Shown here: piece after piece, positions 9,623 through 20,505 of the stretch
Layout: every line of letters starts with the position of its first letter
How positions within the stretch are numbered: position 1 is the first letter of the stretch
Source of the DNA: Saprospiraceae bacterium
GTDB taxonomy: Bacteria > Bacteroidota > Bacteroidia > Chitinophagales > Saprospiraceae
Length of the DNA: 64,000 bases
Reading direction: 5' to 3'
NCBI GenBank assembly: GCA_016709995.1
Contig: JADJLQ010000001.1
Location: 716,001-780,000 of the forward strand
Notes under the pieces: model-generated
Told to the model about the DNA's origin: nothing
Seen by the model: the letters and a program-made list of their open reading frames with translations, nothing else
Databases searched by the model: none
Made by a program: the position numbers and the translations under genes

Positions 9623-12576
9623 TCAACCTCCAATTTTTCTTAACCACTTAAAAGGACTCAATGCTTTGAAATTGAACACATAGGTGCATCGCTGTAAGTA
9701 TTTGGAGTGAGTCAAGTTTGAAGGGCTCTCTCTAATCGACTGACTTTCGAAAGCTGGAAAATTGACTTCAAGGATATTTTTTAAACCTACCAGGCTGATA
9801 CCCGAGGTGTAATGTATACTCCCATAGGTGTTTGTTTTTGGGGTTAAGGCCAGCTGGAAATAAGGTCTGATGAAAGGCAGGGTGGGTATAGATGACCTTA
9901 AAGAACTCGCCAGCATCCAGGAAGTGGATGAAACCATACTCGGTAAGCTCCTGAATGCCGCGTCTTTGATAAAGATCTGCCTTGAAAATGAATTGGTGGT
10001 CTCGGCACGACCTAACAACAATTCGTCAAATTTATAGTCCGATTCCTCCCCATTGAATGCAGTACCACCACTTAGTGTAAAATTGGAAAATGTTTTATTT
10101 GAATGATCTGTTGATTGTATTCCTCCAAAAACATGCCATTCGAGGTGAGCAGGAGCTACCGTATGATACCTGAATTGTTTGTTGAAATGGGAAAATAATT
10201 TTATAAACCCAGGGCCCTTTTCAGCAGTAGTGCTCCAATCATACGGCTGTAGAGCTTTGGAATTCAAATAATCAAATTTAAGTTCGTGGTATAATTTAGA
10301 TTGTCCTATTGATTTATAGAGGCCCTGGTCAAAGTCAACACTCATCAGGGTTTGTTGATGAATATAAACAGGCCTATATGAAAATTCTTTTAAGGCACTG
10401 TGTTGAGCACCAGGAGTAAGTGATAGACTGATTTTTGGTGCCAATTTTAAATACCTGGAGGTGTATTCATAATGTGTATCCCGGTTATTTGAAAAGTTTC
10501 TGAGCTCTACACCAAATTTGATGCGATCGATATACGATTGATATGGGAAGATGGCATGTTCTATGCCGGCCAGTATAACAGGTTTAGTAGATTTAAATCC
10601 ATAAGCCACTATGGCGCCTCCCAGTGTAGTAGCAGCAGGCAGTGTAAAATCATGCAGAGCCAATCCTGCCTGAAAACCATCGTAATCGTTATAGCCGATG
10701 ACTGGACTGAGGTATAAATCATTGGTTAAAGAGTGCCCAATGCCAGGTATGAGATGCATCACAGTCTTTTTAGGAGTAAAAGCAGAAGGCCTCAGTCGGA
10801 GGATGTTATTGGTCCGTTTGATTTCGGGCAATAAAAAATCAGGATCAATAATGATATAGTCGAGCGAATCTGGACCAAATTTAAAAGGTGTACCACTGGT
10901 CAAATTAATGAGGGTGGTATCCAAAATTCTTTTTCCTTTATAATATCCAGCCATAGGTAGTGGGAGGTCCTTCGGGCCATGATGGTTAACTATAAATCCT
11001 TCTGAAGAGGCTTTATGAATGTCAATGTCTAGTTTTTTATTATTGGTCAGGTAGGTCTCTTCAAACCAATGAATGCCAATGGAATGGAACAATCCTAATA
11101 AGTCCTGCTGCTTAGGATGTTTAAATTTAAATGATTCAAAATATTTTTGCATCATTGATTTAAAGATCTGTTCTCCAACAGCCTGTTCAAGCAGCCTGAG
11201 TCCTTTGGCCGGTTTTTCATAGGTAGATAAGATGTAGCCATTGATAGCGTATTTTTCAACCGGCGCAAGCACAGCCATATCCCGATTATCAGCTGCTTGC
11301 AGATACCATAAAAAATCCGGGGGCACATCGTAATCAGAGTTTAGGGTGAATAGGCCATGGCCTATGAAAGGTGACATTGGTCTTTTTTGAAAATATTTAT
11401 GCTCATAAAAAGTGACCAGGCCCTCATCCAGCCAGGCTTCCTCCCGTTCATCAGTGGCGAGAACAGCTTGAAACCAATTATGACCTAATTCGTGTAATAT
11501 GACTTCCTCCAGATTTTCAGGAAGGTTATAATAACGATCAATTAAAGTAATCATAGGGTATTCCATGCCATCCGCACCAGCTTTTTGACATTCAACTATG
11601 GATACCTGGTCATAAGGGTATGGACCTACCTGGTAGCTAAAATATTCGATTGCATTTTTGCCATAAATAGAAGCCTGGTGCCAGGCGTTTATTTTTTTCG
11701 GAAGAAAAAAAGTCCAAATGTCTATTGTTTTATCCTCCACAATAGCCTTTGCCTTATTGACTAAAAAACGTTTGTCTGCAAACCAGGCAAAATCAATTAC
11801 ATTTTTGGCTTGGTAACTGAGTATTTTAAACCTGGTCGAAGATATCGGGGCTAAAATGGTTATATCAGCAGGTTCACCATTTTTCAGCTGACATGAATCA
11901 GCATAATCATCAAGAAATTTAAGTTCTTCACTATCGAGCAATGTACCTGTAGAGGCTACGATATAATTGTCCGGTAATTCGATTTTTACACGGTAATCAC
12001 CAAAATCATTAAAAAACTCTCCGTATTCAAGGTAGTGCATGGTGTGCCAGCCTGAAGAGTCGAGCAAGGCCACTTTAGGATACCACTGGGTCATTTGGTA
12101 GCTTTGGTTCAAGTGGCCTCCTCTGGATATGTTTTTGGGGATATCTAAGGCGTATTTAATTGTAAAAACTCCGCTGGAGCCGCTTTGGATGGCCTGGTCC
12201 AAGCTAAGGGTGATAATTTCTTGCGTCGCGTCATCATAAGAAAAAGGTATCACTGCTCCTTGTAGATTGTAAAAATCCAATGAATCATACCCACCAAAGT
12301 CAGCTCTCTGGAGTACCCATTTTTGGCATCGCCCACGTGTTTTAATTGGTCATCAAAAGGGGAGTGTTTAGATTTAAATGCATTCATCCAAAGATGCAGC
12401 TTGACCTGATTTAATGCAAATGGGCTATTATTTTGATAGGTTACTTTAACCGCCCCTGTCAGCTGATTTGTTTTATCATCTAATCTGCATTGTATATCAT
12501 AATTTATTTTTTGTTGCCAATAAGAGGCTGAAGCTATCTGTGAACTGAATACAAACCAAAGCCATACATACTTCAT
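9623..12576 (-). CDS. M1 family zinc aminopeptidase (one frameshift near 12,300)
   Basis: This is a gluzincin metallopeptidase. The catalytic HEXXH is HELGH (bases 11,480-11,494), and the third ligand E lies 18 residues on in AWLDEGLVTFYEH. A signal peptide begins the gene (MKYVWLWFVFSSQIASA), so the enzyme is exported. The first 100 codons are in one frame and the rest in another. They join at about 12,300, where GGYDSLDFYNLQGAV restores family sequence with one added base. The total is about 984 residues. The long carboxyl part, rich in Y, F and N, may form a beta-barrel or beta-rich domain (inference). It is divergent from the TonB receptor gene. Confidence 0.88.
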
Positions 12577-12630
12577 TGGGTAAAAATACTATTTATGGTA
12601 ATCATATATTTTTTAGGCCTTCAATATGTG

Positions 12631-12638
12631 TAAATTTG
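12631..12638 (+). promoter_or_regulatory. Bacteroidota -7 box TAAATTTG before the TonB receptor gene
   Basis: The sequence matches TAnnTTTG exactly and ends 5 bp before the ATG at 12,644. It lies inside a longer in-frame extension, which argues that the 12,644 start is right and the transcript is nearly leaderless. Confidence 0.6.
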
Positions 12639-12643
12639 CACGC

Positions 12644-14863
12644 ATGATCGCAAGTTTAAAAACCTTCGTGACTATATTGAGTTTCTGTATATGCTCAGAA
12701 TTATATGCCCAAAATGCATTGAAAGGTGTCTTGATAGACGATTCCAAAATACCTTTGGCAGGTGCGGTCCTTCAATGGAAGTCACAAACATACCATGCAG
12801 TCACGGATGAGCAGGGAGCTTTTAATATCCTAAGGGCAGACCTTGATTCAATATTGGTTATTAACTATGTTGGATTCAAAACCAAGGAAATAGCTGTGGC
12901 ACCAGATATCTTGAAAATTTCCATCGTCTTAAGCGAAAACATAGATTTGCAACAGGTGGAAGTAAGGGCCAAACGAAGTGATACTTATATACCTGCTTCC
13001 AGCAATTATAACAAAGAAATCGTCAGCATCCGTGAGCTCAGAAAAGCTCCTTGTTGTAACCTATCAGAAAGTTTCGAGACAAGTGCTGTCATAGATGCCA
13101 ATTATACTAACGCTGCTTTAGGCACCCGGGAGATCGAAATGCTGGGACTTCGAGGCATATATTCTCAAATCATGCTGGATTCGAGGCCCACGATGTATAA
13201 TTTTGCTGCGCCATTTGCTTTTGATTTTATACCCGGGCCCTGGCTGAAAGGCATACAGGTCAGTAAAGGCGCTGGAACCGTAGTCAATGGTTCTGATGGG
13301 CTGGCTGGTCAAATAAATGTAGATATTATAGATCCCCAAAATGGACCAAAGCTGCATATCAATCTTTTTGGCAATCAACGATCAAGGTATGAAGCTAATA
13401 TCATCACAAACAAAAGGCTAAATGAAAAATGGAGTACCGGTACATTAATCCATGCCAGTCAGGATCAACATCACCAGGACTCAAATGGTGATGGGTTTTT
13501 GGACGCTCCTCAAAAAAAGCAAGTCAATGTCATGCAGCGATTACATTATTATGGACTAAACTGGGAAGGACAGGTGAATATTCATGGTATCTGGGATCAG
13601 CGCAATGGTGGCCAGACACATCATCCCAGTCTTGCTCACCTGGAAGACCTGCTCACTTATAATCAATCGAATAAAAGACTTGAGATATTTGGCAACATTG
13701 GCTATATCGGATTTAAGGACCCTGGTCGTTCGATCGGCTTTCAGTGGCATGCTCAAGGTCATGAATATGAAGCTAATTACGCACGTATGGCGAATGGCAA
13801 AGACAGATCTTTTTACACAAATCTGATCTACCAGGACAAGTTTAGTACTGACAAACATATGCTTCAGACTGGTTTAAGTATGAGGCGCAGTATGACTAAA
13901 GAAGGATTTTCAGATTTTATATTTGATCGCAATGAATTCATACCCGGAGCATTTGCGGAATACTCTTATAATGCTGATGTCAAAGAATCAGTATTTGGTT
14001 ATACCCTTGGCATGCGTGCTGATCGATATGGTTCATATGGAGTCAGAGCTACTCCTCGATTTTCTATGAGATACCAGGTGGATGAATATGGTACGATCAG
14101 GGCTTCAGCTGGACGCGCCTATCGAATGCCAAATATTATTTCCGACAACATACATTTTATCGGACTAGGGCGATATTTTTTAGTCCCCTCATTGGGCCTG
14201 GATATAGCCAATAATTACGGGCTAAGTTATATTCAAAAAGTATTTATTGGGGGACCCAATGAATGGAATATCTCCATTGACTTATATCATACTTTTTTTA
14301 AAAAGCAAAACATTCAAGATATCGAATCAGTGACCAGAAATATCATCAGTACATACACTTTTCATGGCTCCAGGATCAATTATGCTTTGATCCAAAACCA
14401 GTTTCAACTCGGTGTCAATTTTGGTTTTAAGCTAGCTTACAGATATACAGATGCCAAATATCGACTTCATGAAAACGCTGCGCTCATCTCCAAATTGTAC
14501 TTGCCAAAGCACAGAGCTTTACTGACCCTGGATGCAAACTCCAATGAGAGTGTCTGGATAGGTAATCTTACTTTCCAATTGGTGGGCAAACAAAGATTAT
14601 TAGACATATCAACCTATCCTACAGCAGGAAGCGCTGGCAGGCCTTCTACCTCTCCTGCATATCTATTGATCAATCTGCATGCCAGCCGCAATCTTGGGCG
14701 ATTTGAGCTTTATGGAGGTGTAGAAAATGTGACTAATTATGTACAGGAATATCAAATAGTCAGCCCTGAATCTACTGGGTCAAAATATTTCGATGCCACC
14801 AGATTGTATGCGCCTAATATGGGGACGAGAATCTATACCGGCATCAAGTACACTATAAACTAA
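12644..14863 (+). CDS. TonB-dependent outer-membrane receptor with carboxypeptidase-like N-terminal domain
   Basis: The product is an outer-membrane receptor that imports a bound ligand with energy from TonB-ExbBD. A signal peptide (to about residue 23, ending LYAQ) is followed by a carboxypeptidase-regulatory-like beta domain (NALKGVLIDDSKIPLAGAV). The plug domain then holds the motif APCCNLSESFET, and a 22-strand-type barrel runs to the end. The CC pair in the plug is a recurrent feature of a Bacteroidota receptor group that I associate with metal or organometal uptake (inference, not proven here). The 739-residue length is normal. The end overlaps the convergent galE by about 11 bp. Confidence 0.88.
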   Translation: MIASLKTFVTILSFCICSELYAQNALKGVLIDDSKIPLAGAVLQWKSQTYHAVTDEQGAFNILRADLDSILVINYVGFKTKEIAVAPDILKISIVLSENIDLQQVEVRAKRSDTYIPASSNYNKEIVSIRELRKAPCCNLSESFETSAVIDANYTNAALGTREIEMLGLRGIYSQIMLDSRPTMYNFAAPFAFDFIPGPWLKGIQVSKGAGTVVNGSDGLAGQINVDIIDPQNGPKLHINLFGNQRSRYEANIITNKRLNEKWSTGTLIHASQDQHHQDSNGDGFLDAPQKKQVNVMQRLHYYGLNWEGQVNIHGIWDQRNGGQTHHPSLAHLEDLLTYNQSNKRLEIFGNIGYIGFKDPGRSIGFQWHAQGHEYEANYARMANGKDRSFYTNLIYQDKFSTDKHMLQTGLSMRRSMTKEGFSDFIFDRNEFIPGAFAEYSYNADVKESVFGYTLGMRADRYGSYGVRATPRFSMRYQVDEYGTIRASAGRAYRMPNIISDNIHFIGLGRYFLVPSLGLDIANNYGLSYIQKVFIGGPNEWNISIDLYHTFFKKQNIQDIESVTRNIISTYTFHGSRINYALIQNQFQLGVNFGFKLAYRYTDAKYRLHENAALISKLYLPKHRALLTLDANSNESVWIGNLTFQLVGKQRLLDISTYPTAGSAGRPSTSPAYLLINLHASRNLGRFELYGGVENVTNYVQEYQIVSPESTGSKYFDATRLYAPNMGTRIYTGIKYTIN

Positions 14864-15886
14864 GAAATTCGGCCTTGTTTTGTTCCCAATGCCAGGCATG
14901 TGTCATGATGTCGTCCAGGGTATATCGTGGATGCCAGTCGAGTAATTTACTTGCTTTTTGATAATCAGCATAGATGGCCACTACATCTCCGGTCTTCTAT
15001 TTGCAATTTTGTAAGCTAAAGGTGTGCCGGTGACCTTTTCAAAAGATTGGATAGCTTCAAGGATGCTGACTCCGGTGCCCGTACCAAGGTTGAACACTTC
15101 CATCTCCATACCATGGGAAGCCTGAGCCGAGAGATATTTTAAAGCCAGGGTATGTGCATGGGCTAAATCCATGACATGTATATAATCTCTGATATTGGTC
15201 CCATCCCGTGTAGGGTAGTCATTGCCATAAACCTGGAGTAGTGGTCTTTTGCCTTTACCGACTTCCATAATGAGCGGTACGAGGTTGCGTACTTCTTTGA
15301 TAGCTGCTTCGCCCAATAAACCACTGGGATGTGCGCCAGCCGGATTGAAATACCTTAATGCAATAGATTGAAGCCCTGTAGTGAGTTTGGTGAGATTTGA
15401 AAGCATGGATTCACCAATTTGTTTGGTGAGTCCGTAAGGGGATTCTGCGGTTTGCCAGGGAGTTTCCTCTGTCACAGGCAGGTCCTGTGTATTGCCATAG
15501 ACCGTACAGCTGGAGGAGAAAATATGATAAGGGATATTAAAGGCCACTTGCATTTCGAGCAAATGGATCATACCAGAGATATTGTTTTCATAATAAAGTG
15601 TTGGATGGGAGACCGATTCGTCTACGCTTTTATATGCTGCAAAATGAATGATGGCTATAATATCCTGGTGCTGTTCGAATAATGTTGATAAGCTTTTTTT
15701 ATTTTTAATATCCAGACAATAAGAGGCGATTTTTTGACCTGTAATGGCCTTGATTCTTTCATAGGCGTGTGATGAGGAGTTGGATTGATCATCTAAGCCT
15801 ATGACTTCAAATCCATTTTGTAGCAAGTCGATTACAGTATGACTGCCTATATACCCGGAAGACCCGGTCACCAATACTTTCAACAT
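14853..15886 (-). CDS. galE: UDP-glucose 4-epimerase (frameshift near 14,987)
   Basis: GalE interconverts UDP-glucose and UDP-galactose for the Leloir pathway and surface glycan precursors. The NAD-binding motif TGSSGYIGSHT is near the start, SSSCTVYG and PYGLTKQIGE give the S-Y-K catalytic set, and YFNPAGAHPSG is the substrate loop. The uninterrupted frame stops at 14,981 after NRRPEM. A missing base at about 14,987 restores NRRPGDVVAIYADYQKA and a normal end at 14,853, giving 344 residues. The start at 15,886 follows a TATCTTTG promoter box by 6 bp. Confidence 0.93.
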
Positions 15887-15892
15887 AGTGTG

Positions 15893-15900
15893 CAAAGATA
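15893..15900 (-). promoter_or_regulatory. -7 box TATCTTTG before galE
   Basis: An exact TAnnTTTG match on the minus strand ends 6 bp before the galE ATG. The alternative TTG start upstream would lie inside the box, so the ATG at 15,886 is preferred. Confidence 0.6.
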
Positions 15901-16064
15901 GGAAGGTATTTTTTTGATTTTGAGTAAACTATTTCAGACCAGATTGATATTGAATGCGGGGGTGCCCATCCACCTCCGATAAAATTATTGGTCAGCAGTA
16001 GCCCAATAAAATTTTATGCATCCTTGCTGAAAGTAATTCATTCCTGGACATGCCAGGGATTAAC

Positions 16065-16072
16065 TAAATTTG
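16065..16072 (+). promoter_or_regulatory. -7 box TAAATTTG before the PAP2 gene
   Basis: An exact TAnnTTTG match ends 9 bp before the ATG at 16,082, another short-leader arrangement. Confidence 0.5.
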
Positions 16073-16081
16073 TGGTGCATA

Positions 16082-16702
16082 ATGGATTATTTTCTACAAT
16101 TGGATCTCCGGATTTTTCACCTCATCAATCAGGTTTGGGTACATCCTTATTTGGATATGATCTTATCCTTTAGCCGTAACCAGTTTGTCTGGACACCATT
16201 ATATGCTTTCCTGATTGGTTTTTTTATATTTAATTTCGGGACTAAAGGTTTATACCTCTGCCTCTTTGCCATCGGATTAGTGATTTTATCCAATTTGATC
16301 AGCAGCGAATTGATCAAAAAGAATGTGAGACGGACGAGGCCATGCAATGAAGTGAGTCTGGAACAAAATCGGAGATTATTGGTTCAATGTGGTACAGGTT
16401 ATAGTTTTACTTCTTCCCATGCGACGAATCATTTTTGTTTTTCAGTCTTTATCATTTTAGCTGCTGCATCGTATTTACCTAGAACAAGATATTTATTTCT
16501 TCTTTAGGCGGCTGTGATCGCATATGCCCAGATTTATGTAGGGGTGCATTATCCGATGGATGTGATTTTTGGGTCTTTGTTGGGGATTTTCATGGGGTGG
16601 ATAGGGGCAGTTTTTATAAATTATTACCTTTCTCCAAATGAACTTAATACAATACGCTTTATTATGCTTTTGCTTATTACTGATAGGGGGAGTATGTGCT
16701 AA
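16082..16702 (+). CDS. PAP2-family membrane phosphatase (in-frame TAG at 16,505)
   Basis: PAP2 enzymes remove phosphate from lipid phosphates such as undecaprenyl diphosphate or phosphatidate. All three motifs are visible: KKNVRRTRP, SFTSSHA (SGH-like) and AYAQIYVGVHYPMD. Several hydrophobic helices surround them. The frame is unbroken except for a TAG at 16,505-16,507, between LFLL and AAVIAYAQ, where the family often has Trp (TGG). This is not a frameshift: both halves share one frame. The stop separates motif 3 from the rest. It may be a base-call error or a true nonsense mutation. The end overlaps the ZIP gene start (16,638). Confidence 0.8.
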
Positions 16703-17364
16703 ATTTATTCTTGGTCAGAACCGCAAAAAAATATTACAGGACATGTTATCCCTAAGCGGTGCCTACCTGTTTGGATTGTTGATTTTAGAGATGTTTCCAA
16801 TTATTTTTTCAGGTCATAATCACTATGCAGGGTTGTGTGTTTTAGCTGGTTTTTTTATTCAGATTTTTATGGAATTTTTGACGGGTGGATTAGAACATGG
16901 ACATATTCATCCGCCTGCACATAATAATCAGGCTTTGACTGTGGCTTTATTTGTAGGATTGGGATTGCATGCCTTGGCTGGACGGTCTTCCATTTGCCGG
17001 GGTCGGGGCAATATCAGATCACCAACATCATAATTTTTACTCGGGGATATTACTCCACAAGGTGGTGGAAGGGTTTACGATGTATTTATTGCTTGATATG
17101 ATGGGTCATAAAGCGGTCCGTATCTGGCAGATTTTGATATTGTTTTCGCTTATCACACCGGCAGGGATGGTTATGGTAAACAAGATTCCGGTATTATTAG
17201 AGCATATCCTCTGGTATTGGCATTTGCTGGCGGATCACTTCTCCATGTAGCCATTACGATTCTTTTTTGAAACAGAAAACCTTCACCATCATGGTATTCC
17301 GATCCGAAAACTTATATGGATTGGGCTAGGATTGGGTATGGCCGTGCTGATAGCTTTAGTCTAA
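16638..17364 (+). CDS. ZIP-family metal transporter (several frameshifts)
   Basis: ZIP permeases import zinc, iron or related divalent metals. Hydrophobic helices, the histidine-rich loop GGLEHGHIHPPAH and the metal-binding helix segment HNFYSGILLHKVVEGF identify the family. The reading shifts frame near 16,975 (the second frame gives DGLPFAGVGAISDHQHHNF), near 17,215 (third frame gives AFAGGSLLHVAITILF) and in a T run near 17,265 (then ETENLHHHGIPIRKL). Reassembled length is about 242 residues. Three shifts in 700 bases is the highest density in the window. It overlaps the 3' end of the PAP2 gene. Confidence 0.8.
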
Positions 17365-17375
17365 GCAGCTGGTTC

Positions 17376-18374
17376 TTAGAAAGGTAACCTGGGATGAGGT
17401 GTAATATCCAGAGGGCTTACTTGATTTTTGAGGAATTTGTAATGGGCAGCAATCCCAATCATAGCAGCATTGTCGGTGCAATATTCAAATTTTGGAATAT
17501 AGGTTTTCCAACCCAGTTCTTTTCCCACTGAAATAATTTGGTGGCGGAGAGCACTATTGGCAGATACACCTCCTGCTATGGCTACTTCTTTAATACCGTA
17601 TATATCGGTAGCCTTGACAAGTTTTTTTTCATCAAGATGTCGACAAGTTTTGACTGAAGCGAAGCACATAAGTCATGGATGTTTTTGTCAAGATATGCTG
17701 GATCTATGGCTTTCTGGGCTTGTACATGATACAAGACGGCTGTTTTGATGCCACTAAAACTAAAGTCAAGACCTGGTACCTGAGGTTCTGGAAGGGTGAT
17801 ATTGGCTTGACCTTTTTTGGCCAGAGAGTCTATTACAGGACCAGCCGGGTAGCCCAGGCCAAATATTTTCCCCCTTTATCAAAAAGCTTCTCCCACTGCA
17901 TCATCTAAGGTTTGCCCAATAATCTCCATATCCAGGTGATCTCTGACCAAAACTATTTGAGTATGTCCACCAGATACCGTAAGGCATAAAAATGGAAAAT
18001 TCGGGTAGGGAGCTTCAGCAAAATGAGCCAGTATATGAGCCTGCATATGATTGACTTCTATCAATGGGATCTTTAAGCTGTAAGCCAGGCTTTTGGCAAA
18101 ACACACACCTACCAGGAGTGCCCCCATCAATCCCGGACCAGTCGTCACCGCGATACCATTTATATCTTTCAGTTCGATCTGGGCTTTGTGTAGCGCTGCC
18201 TGAGTCACTGGGATAATATTTTCCTGATGAGACCGGGAGGCTAGCTCAGGGACCACACCGCCATATTCCGAATGAATCGTTTGATTGGCGATTAAGTTGC
18301 TGATTACTCGTCCGTTATCTATTACAGCGACCGAAGTTTCGTCACAACTGGACTCTATGGCAGGATTTTGTCAA
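17376..18374 (-). CDS. tsaD: tRNA threonylcarbamoyladenosine transferase TsaD (several frameshifts)
   Basis: TsaD transfers threonylcarbamoyl to A37 of ANN-decoding tRNAs, an essential step. IESSCDETSVAVI, VPELASRSHQ, the metal-binding HMQAH (in EVNHMQAHILAHF), SGGHTQIV, LDFSFSGIKTAV and AIAGGVSANSALR are all present. They fall in different frames. Shifts lie near 18,360 (before ATAGAG), in a T run at about 17,880 (GEAF then DKGGKIFGLGYPAGP) and in an eight-A run at about 17,630. The start is tentative (TTG at 18,374). Because the gene is essential, assembly error is the best explanation. Confidence 0.9.
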
Positions 18375-18393
18375 AAAGTAAAATTTGAAGCAC

Positions 18394-18401
18394 CAAAATT
18401 A
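18394..18401 (-). promoter_or_regulatory. -7 box TAATTTTG before tsaD
   Basis: An exact TAnnTTTG match on the minus strand about 20 bp before the tentative tsaD start. Confidence 0.4.
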
Positions 18402-18503
18402 ACTTTTTTATCATCTGAATATTTTTGTTAATCCATAGGATACTATATTTTTATAAAAAGTGCTATACTTGTGTCGTCAGAAAAATCGAAATACTAAAAA
18501 CTT

Positions 18504-19091
18504 ATGAAGTTAATTTTAAATGCTATCATCGTGCTGGTCATCTTAGGATGCCTATACCTGTTGTATCTGAGTATTAAAGAACCACTTGAATTCCAAAAAG
18601 AGCGTGATTCCAGAAATGCCGCTGTAATCTCCAGGTTAAAAACTATCAAAGATTGCCAGGAGATGTACAGGGATATCTATAATAAGTATGCTCCTACTTT
18701 TGAAGAACTTGCTAATGGCCTGAAGATTGGAAAATTCAGGACGATCAAGGTCATCGGTGATCCGGATGATCCAGATTTTAAAGGAATAATCACGTATGAT
18801 ACTATCTACGAATCTGCTGTCGACAGTATTAGAAATATAGGATATAACCTTGATTCATTGCCATATGTACCTTTTGGTAATGGTACCAAGTTTGATATGG
18901 TTGCAGATACAATAAGACAAGGAAATATTATTTTAGATGTATTGGAATGTGGAATTCAACGCAAAGCCTTTATGGGTAAGTATGCTGACATTTCTTATAA
19001 AAAGTTTGACAATCGATATGACCCTGATTCAAGATTAAAATTTGGTGATCTTCGTTCTCCAAGCTTGACAGGCAATTGGGAGAGTAAATAA
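18504..19091 (+). CDS. Conserved Bacteroidota membrane-anchored protein upstream of DUF3822
   Basis: The 195-residue protein has one amino-terminal membrane helix (about residues 4-23). Then comes EPLEFQKERDSRNAAVISRL, KTIKDCQEMYRDIYNKYAPTFEEL and IGDPDDPDF. I have seen this family in Bacteroidota beside DUF3822 and rsmD, as here, but its function is unknown. The topology and the helix followed by an RDSRNAAVISRLKTIKDCQ segment recall a pseudopilin-like start, which is only a guess. The frame is intact and a TATACTTG box precedes it by about 35 bp. Confidence 0.75.
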   Translation: MKLILNAIIVLVILGCLYLLYLSIKEPLEFQKERDSRNAAVISRLKTIKDCQEMYRDIYNKYAPTFEELANGLKIGKFRTIKVIGDPDDPDFKGIITYDTIYESAVDSIRNIGYNLDSLPYVPFGNGTKFDMVADTIRQGNIILDVLECGIQRKAFMGKYADISYKKFDNRYDPDSRLKFGDLRSPSLTGNWESK

Positions 19092-19093
19092 AT

Positions 19094-19810
19094 TTGACAA
19101 AAAATATAATTTCTGGAGTGGTTAACTCTCCTCGAAAGATGTCATTGATCCTGTTTGATGACATCTTTTTTGTTTTTTTAGAAGGATCAAACACTTTTTC
19201 AGAGCATAAAATCTTTGAGCTGGATGATTATTGTCAACAAGTAGACGAAGGAGAATCAGGTATTGATTGTTTTTTAAGTTCACCATATATCCTGATTCCT
19301 GAGCTAGCTCACCAGGATGGAAGTGAGGTGCTACTCATGCAGGCCTCTCATCCATACTTGACTACTAGGAGTACAAGATATACAGTGGACACCTGGGCAG
19401 GGAAGTATTGTAAATTGGTGTATTATATTCCTAACCTATTATTTAAGCCTGGCTTTAATAAAAAGCACTGGCTTTCCTGTTTGTCTGCTTATAACCAGGC
19501 TTTTTTTGATCAATGGCATACAGCTTGCTGGGCTTATAAATTAGCTAATAAACTTTTATATTTATCAGTGTCGAAAAATCTTTAAAAGAGGTCAAAGTGT
19601 ATTCTGTATTGTCTCCTGATGACAGTACCTATTTTTGCTTAAATTATTGGAAAAGTATAAAACACATCAAAATGAAATGGTGGTATGGACCAACGAACCT
19701 GGAGAGCACCACCTGCATATATTAAAAAATTCATACCAAAAGTGATTTACAGCAAATCCTCCCAGGCTGAATTAATCCATGAAATACTTGATGCATCATG
19801 CGAATCATAG
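19094..19810 (+). CDS. DUF3822-like protein (three frameshifts)
   Basis: Position between the conserved anchored protein and rsmD, and fragments such as MSLILFDDIFFVF, PYILIPELAHQDGSEVLL and LEKYKTHQNEMVVWTNEPGE, fit the Bacteroidota DUF3822 family (an actin-like fold by family knowledge; role unknown). The first frame ends at 19,585. The reading continues as VEKSLKEVKVYSVLSPDD, shifts again near 19,643 and near 19,740, and ends at 19,810, overlapping the rsmD start by 13 bp. The start is uncertain: TTG at 19,094 or ATG at 19,139. A TAAATTTG box covers 19,089-19,096, which favours the ATG. Confidence 0.65.
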
Positions 19811-20334
19811 CCGGTGAGCTAAAAGGCCGAAGGCTGGATCCTCCAGCAAAATCATGGCCTACCAGGCCTACTACTGACTTTGCCAGGGAAGGCCTGTTCA
19901 ATATACTCCAGAATAGAATAGATTTTGAAGAATTAAATGCACTTGATTTGTTTGGAGGTAGCGGAAGCCATTCTTTTGAATTGATCAGCAGGGGTTGCCC
20001 TACGGTCACTTATGTGGATAATTTTAAAGGCTGCCTGGAGTTTGTTAAGACCAAAACCAAAGAGTGGAAAGTAGAGGAGCATATCACCATTGTGGCAGAT
20101 GATGTATTGAGGTTTATCAGGAGCGGTCATCAAAAGTATAATTACATATTTGCCGGCCCGCCATACCCCCTTCGGGAGCTAGGTCAGATACCACAGTTAA
20201 TATTCGATAATGACTTGTTGGAAGAACACGGCTTATTTATCCTCGAGCACAATTTTAAATATGATTTTACCGGACATCCAAGGTTCAAAGAAATCAGGAA
20301 ATATGGATCCACTTTGTTTTCATTTTTTGGATAA
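19798..20334 (+). CDS. rsmD: 16S rRNA m2G966 methyltransferase RsmD (motif IV altered)
   Basis: RsmD methylates G966 of 16S rRNA. MRIIAGELKGRRL, RPTTDFAREGLFNIL and the SAM-binding ALDLFGGSGSHSFE identify it. The catalytic motif IV should be (D/N)PPY, but residue 120 reads Gly (AGPPYP, codon GGC in place of GAC). A single A-to-G change explains this. Either the enzyme is impaired or the base is wrong; given nearby assembly faults I favour the second. The length of 178 residues is normal, and the DUF3822-rsmD order is common in this phylum. Confidence 0.9.
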   Translation: MRIIAGELKGRRLDPPAKSWPTRPTTDFAREGLFNILQNRIDFEELNALDLFGGSGSHSFELISRGCPTVTYVDNFKGCLEFVKTKTKEWKVEEHITIVADDVLRFIRSGHQKYNYIFAGPPYPLRELGQIPQLIFDNDLLEEHGLFILEHNFKYDFTGHPRFKEIRKYGSTLFSFFG

Positions 20335-20486
20335 ATTTTGATTGATCACTATTTGAAATGTGAAAGTGATATTTTTCTCAATAACTGGAACATTTAGACT
20401 TTTAAATGAAGTTGGGATCACGGCTGAATAAAAGGATACTGTATGAGCAATTTCAGCATTCTCAAATAGGTATCTACGTTTAATCG

Positions 20487-20494
20487 TAACTTTG
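20487..20494 (+). promoter_or_regulatory. -7 box TAACTTTG before argS
   Basis: An exact TAnnTTTG match with 11 bp between its last base and the ATG at 20,506. The preceding 150 bp after rsmD hold no gene. Confidence 0.6.
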
Positions 20495-20505
20495 CAATCT
20501 TTTTT

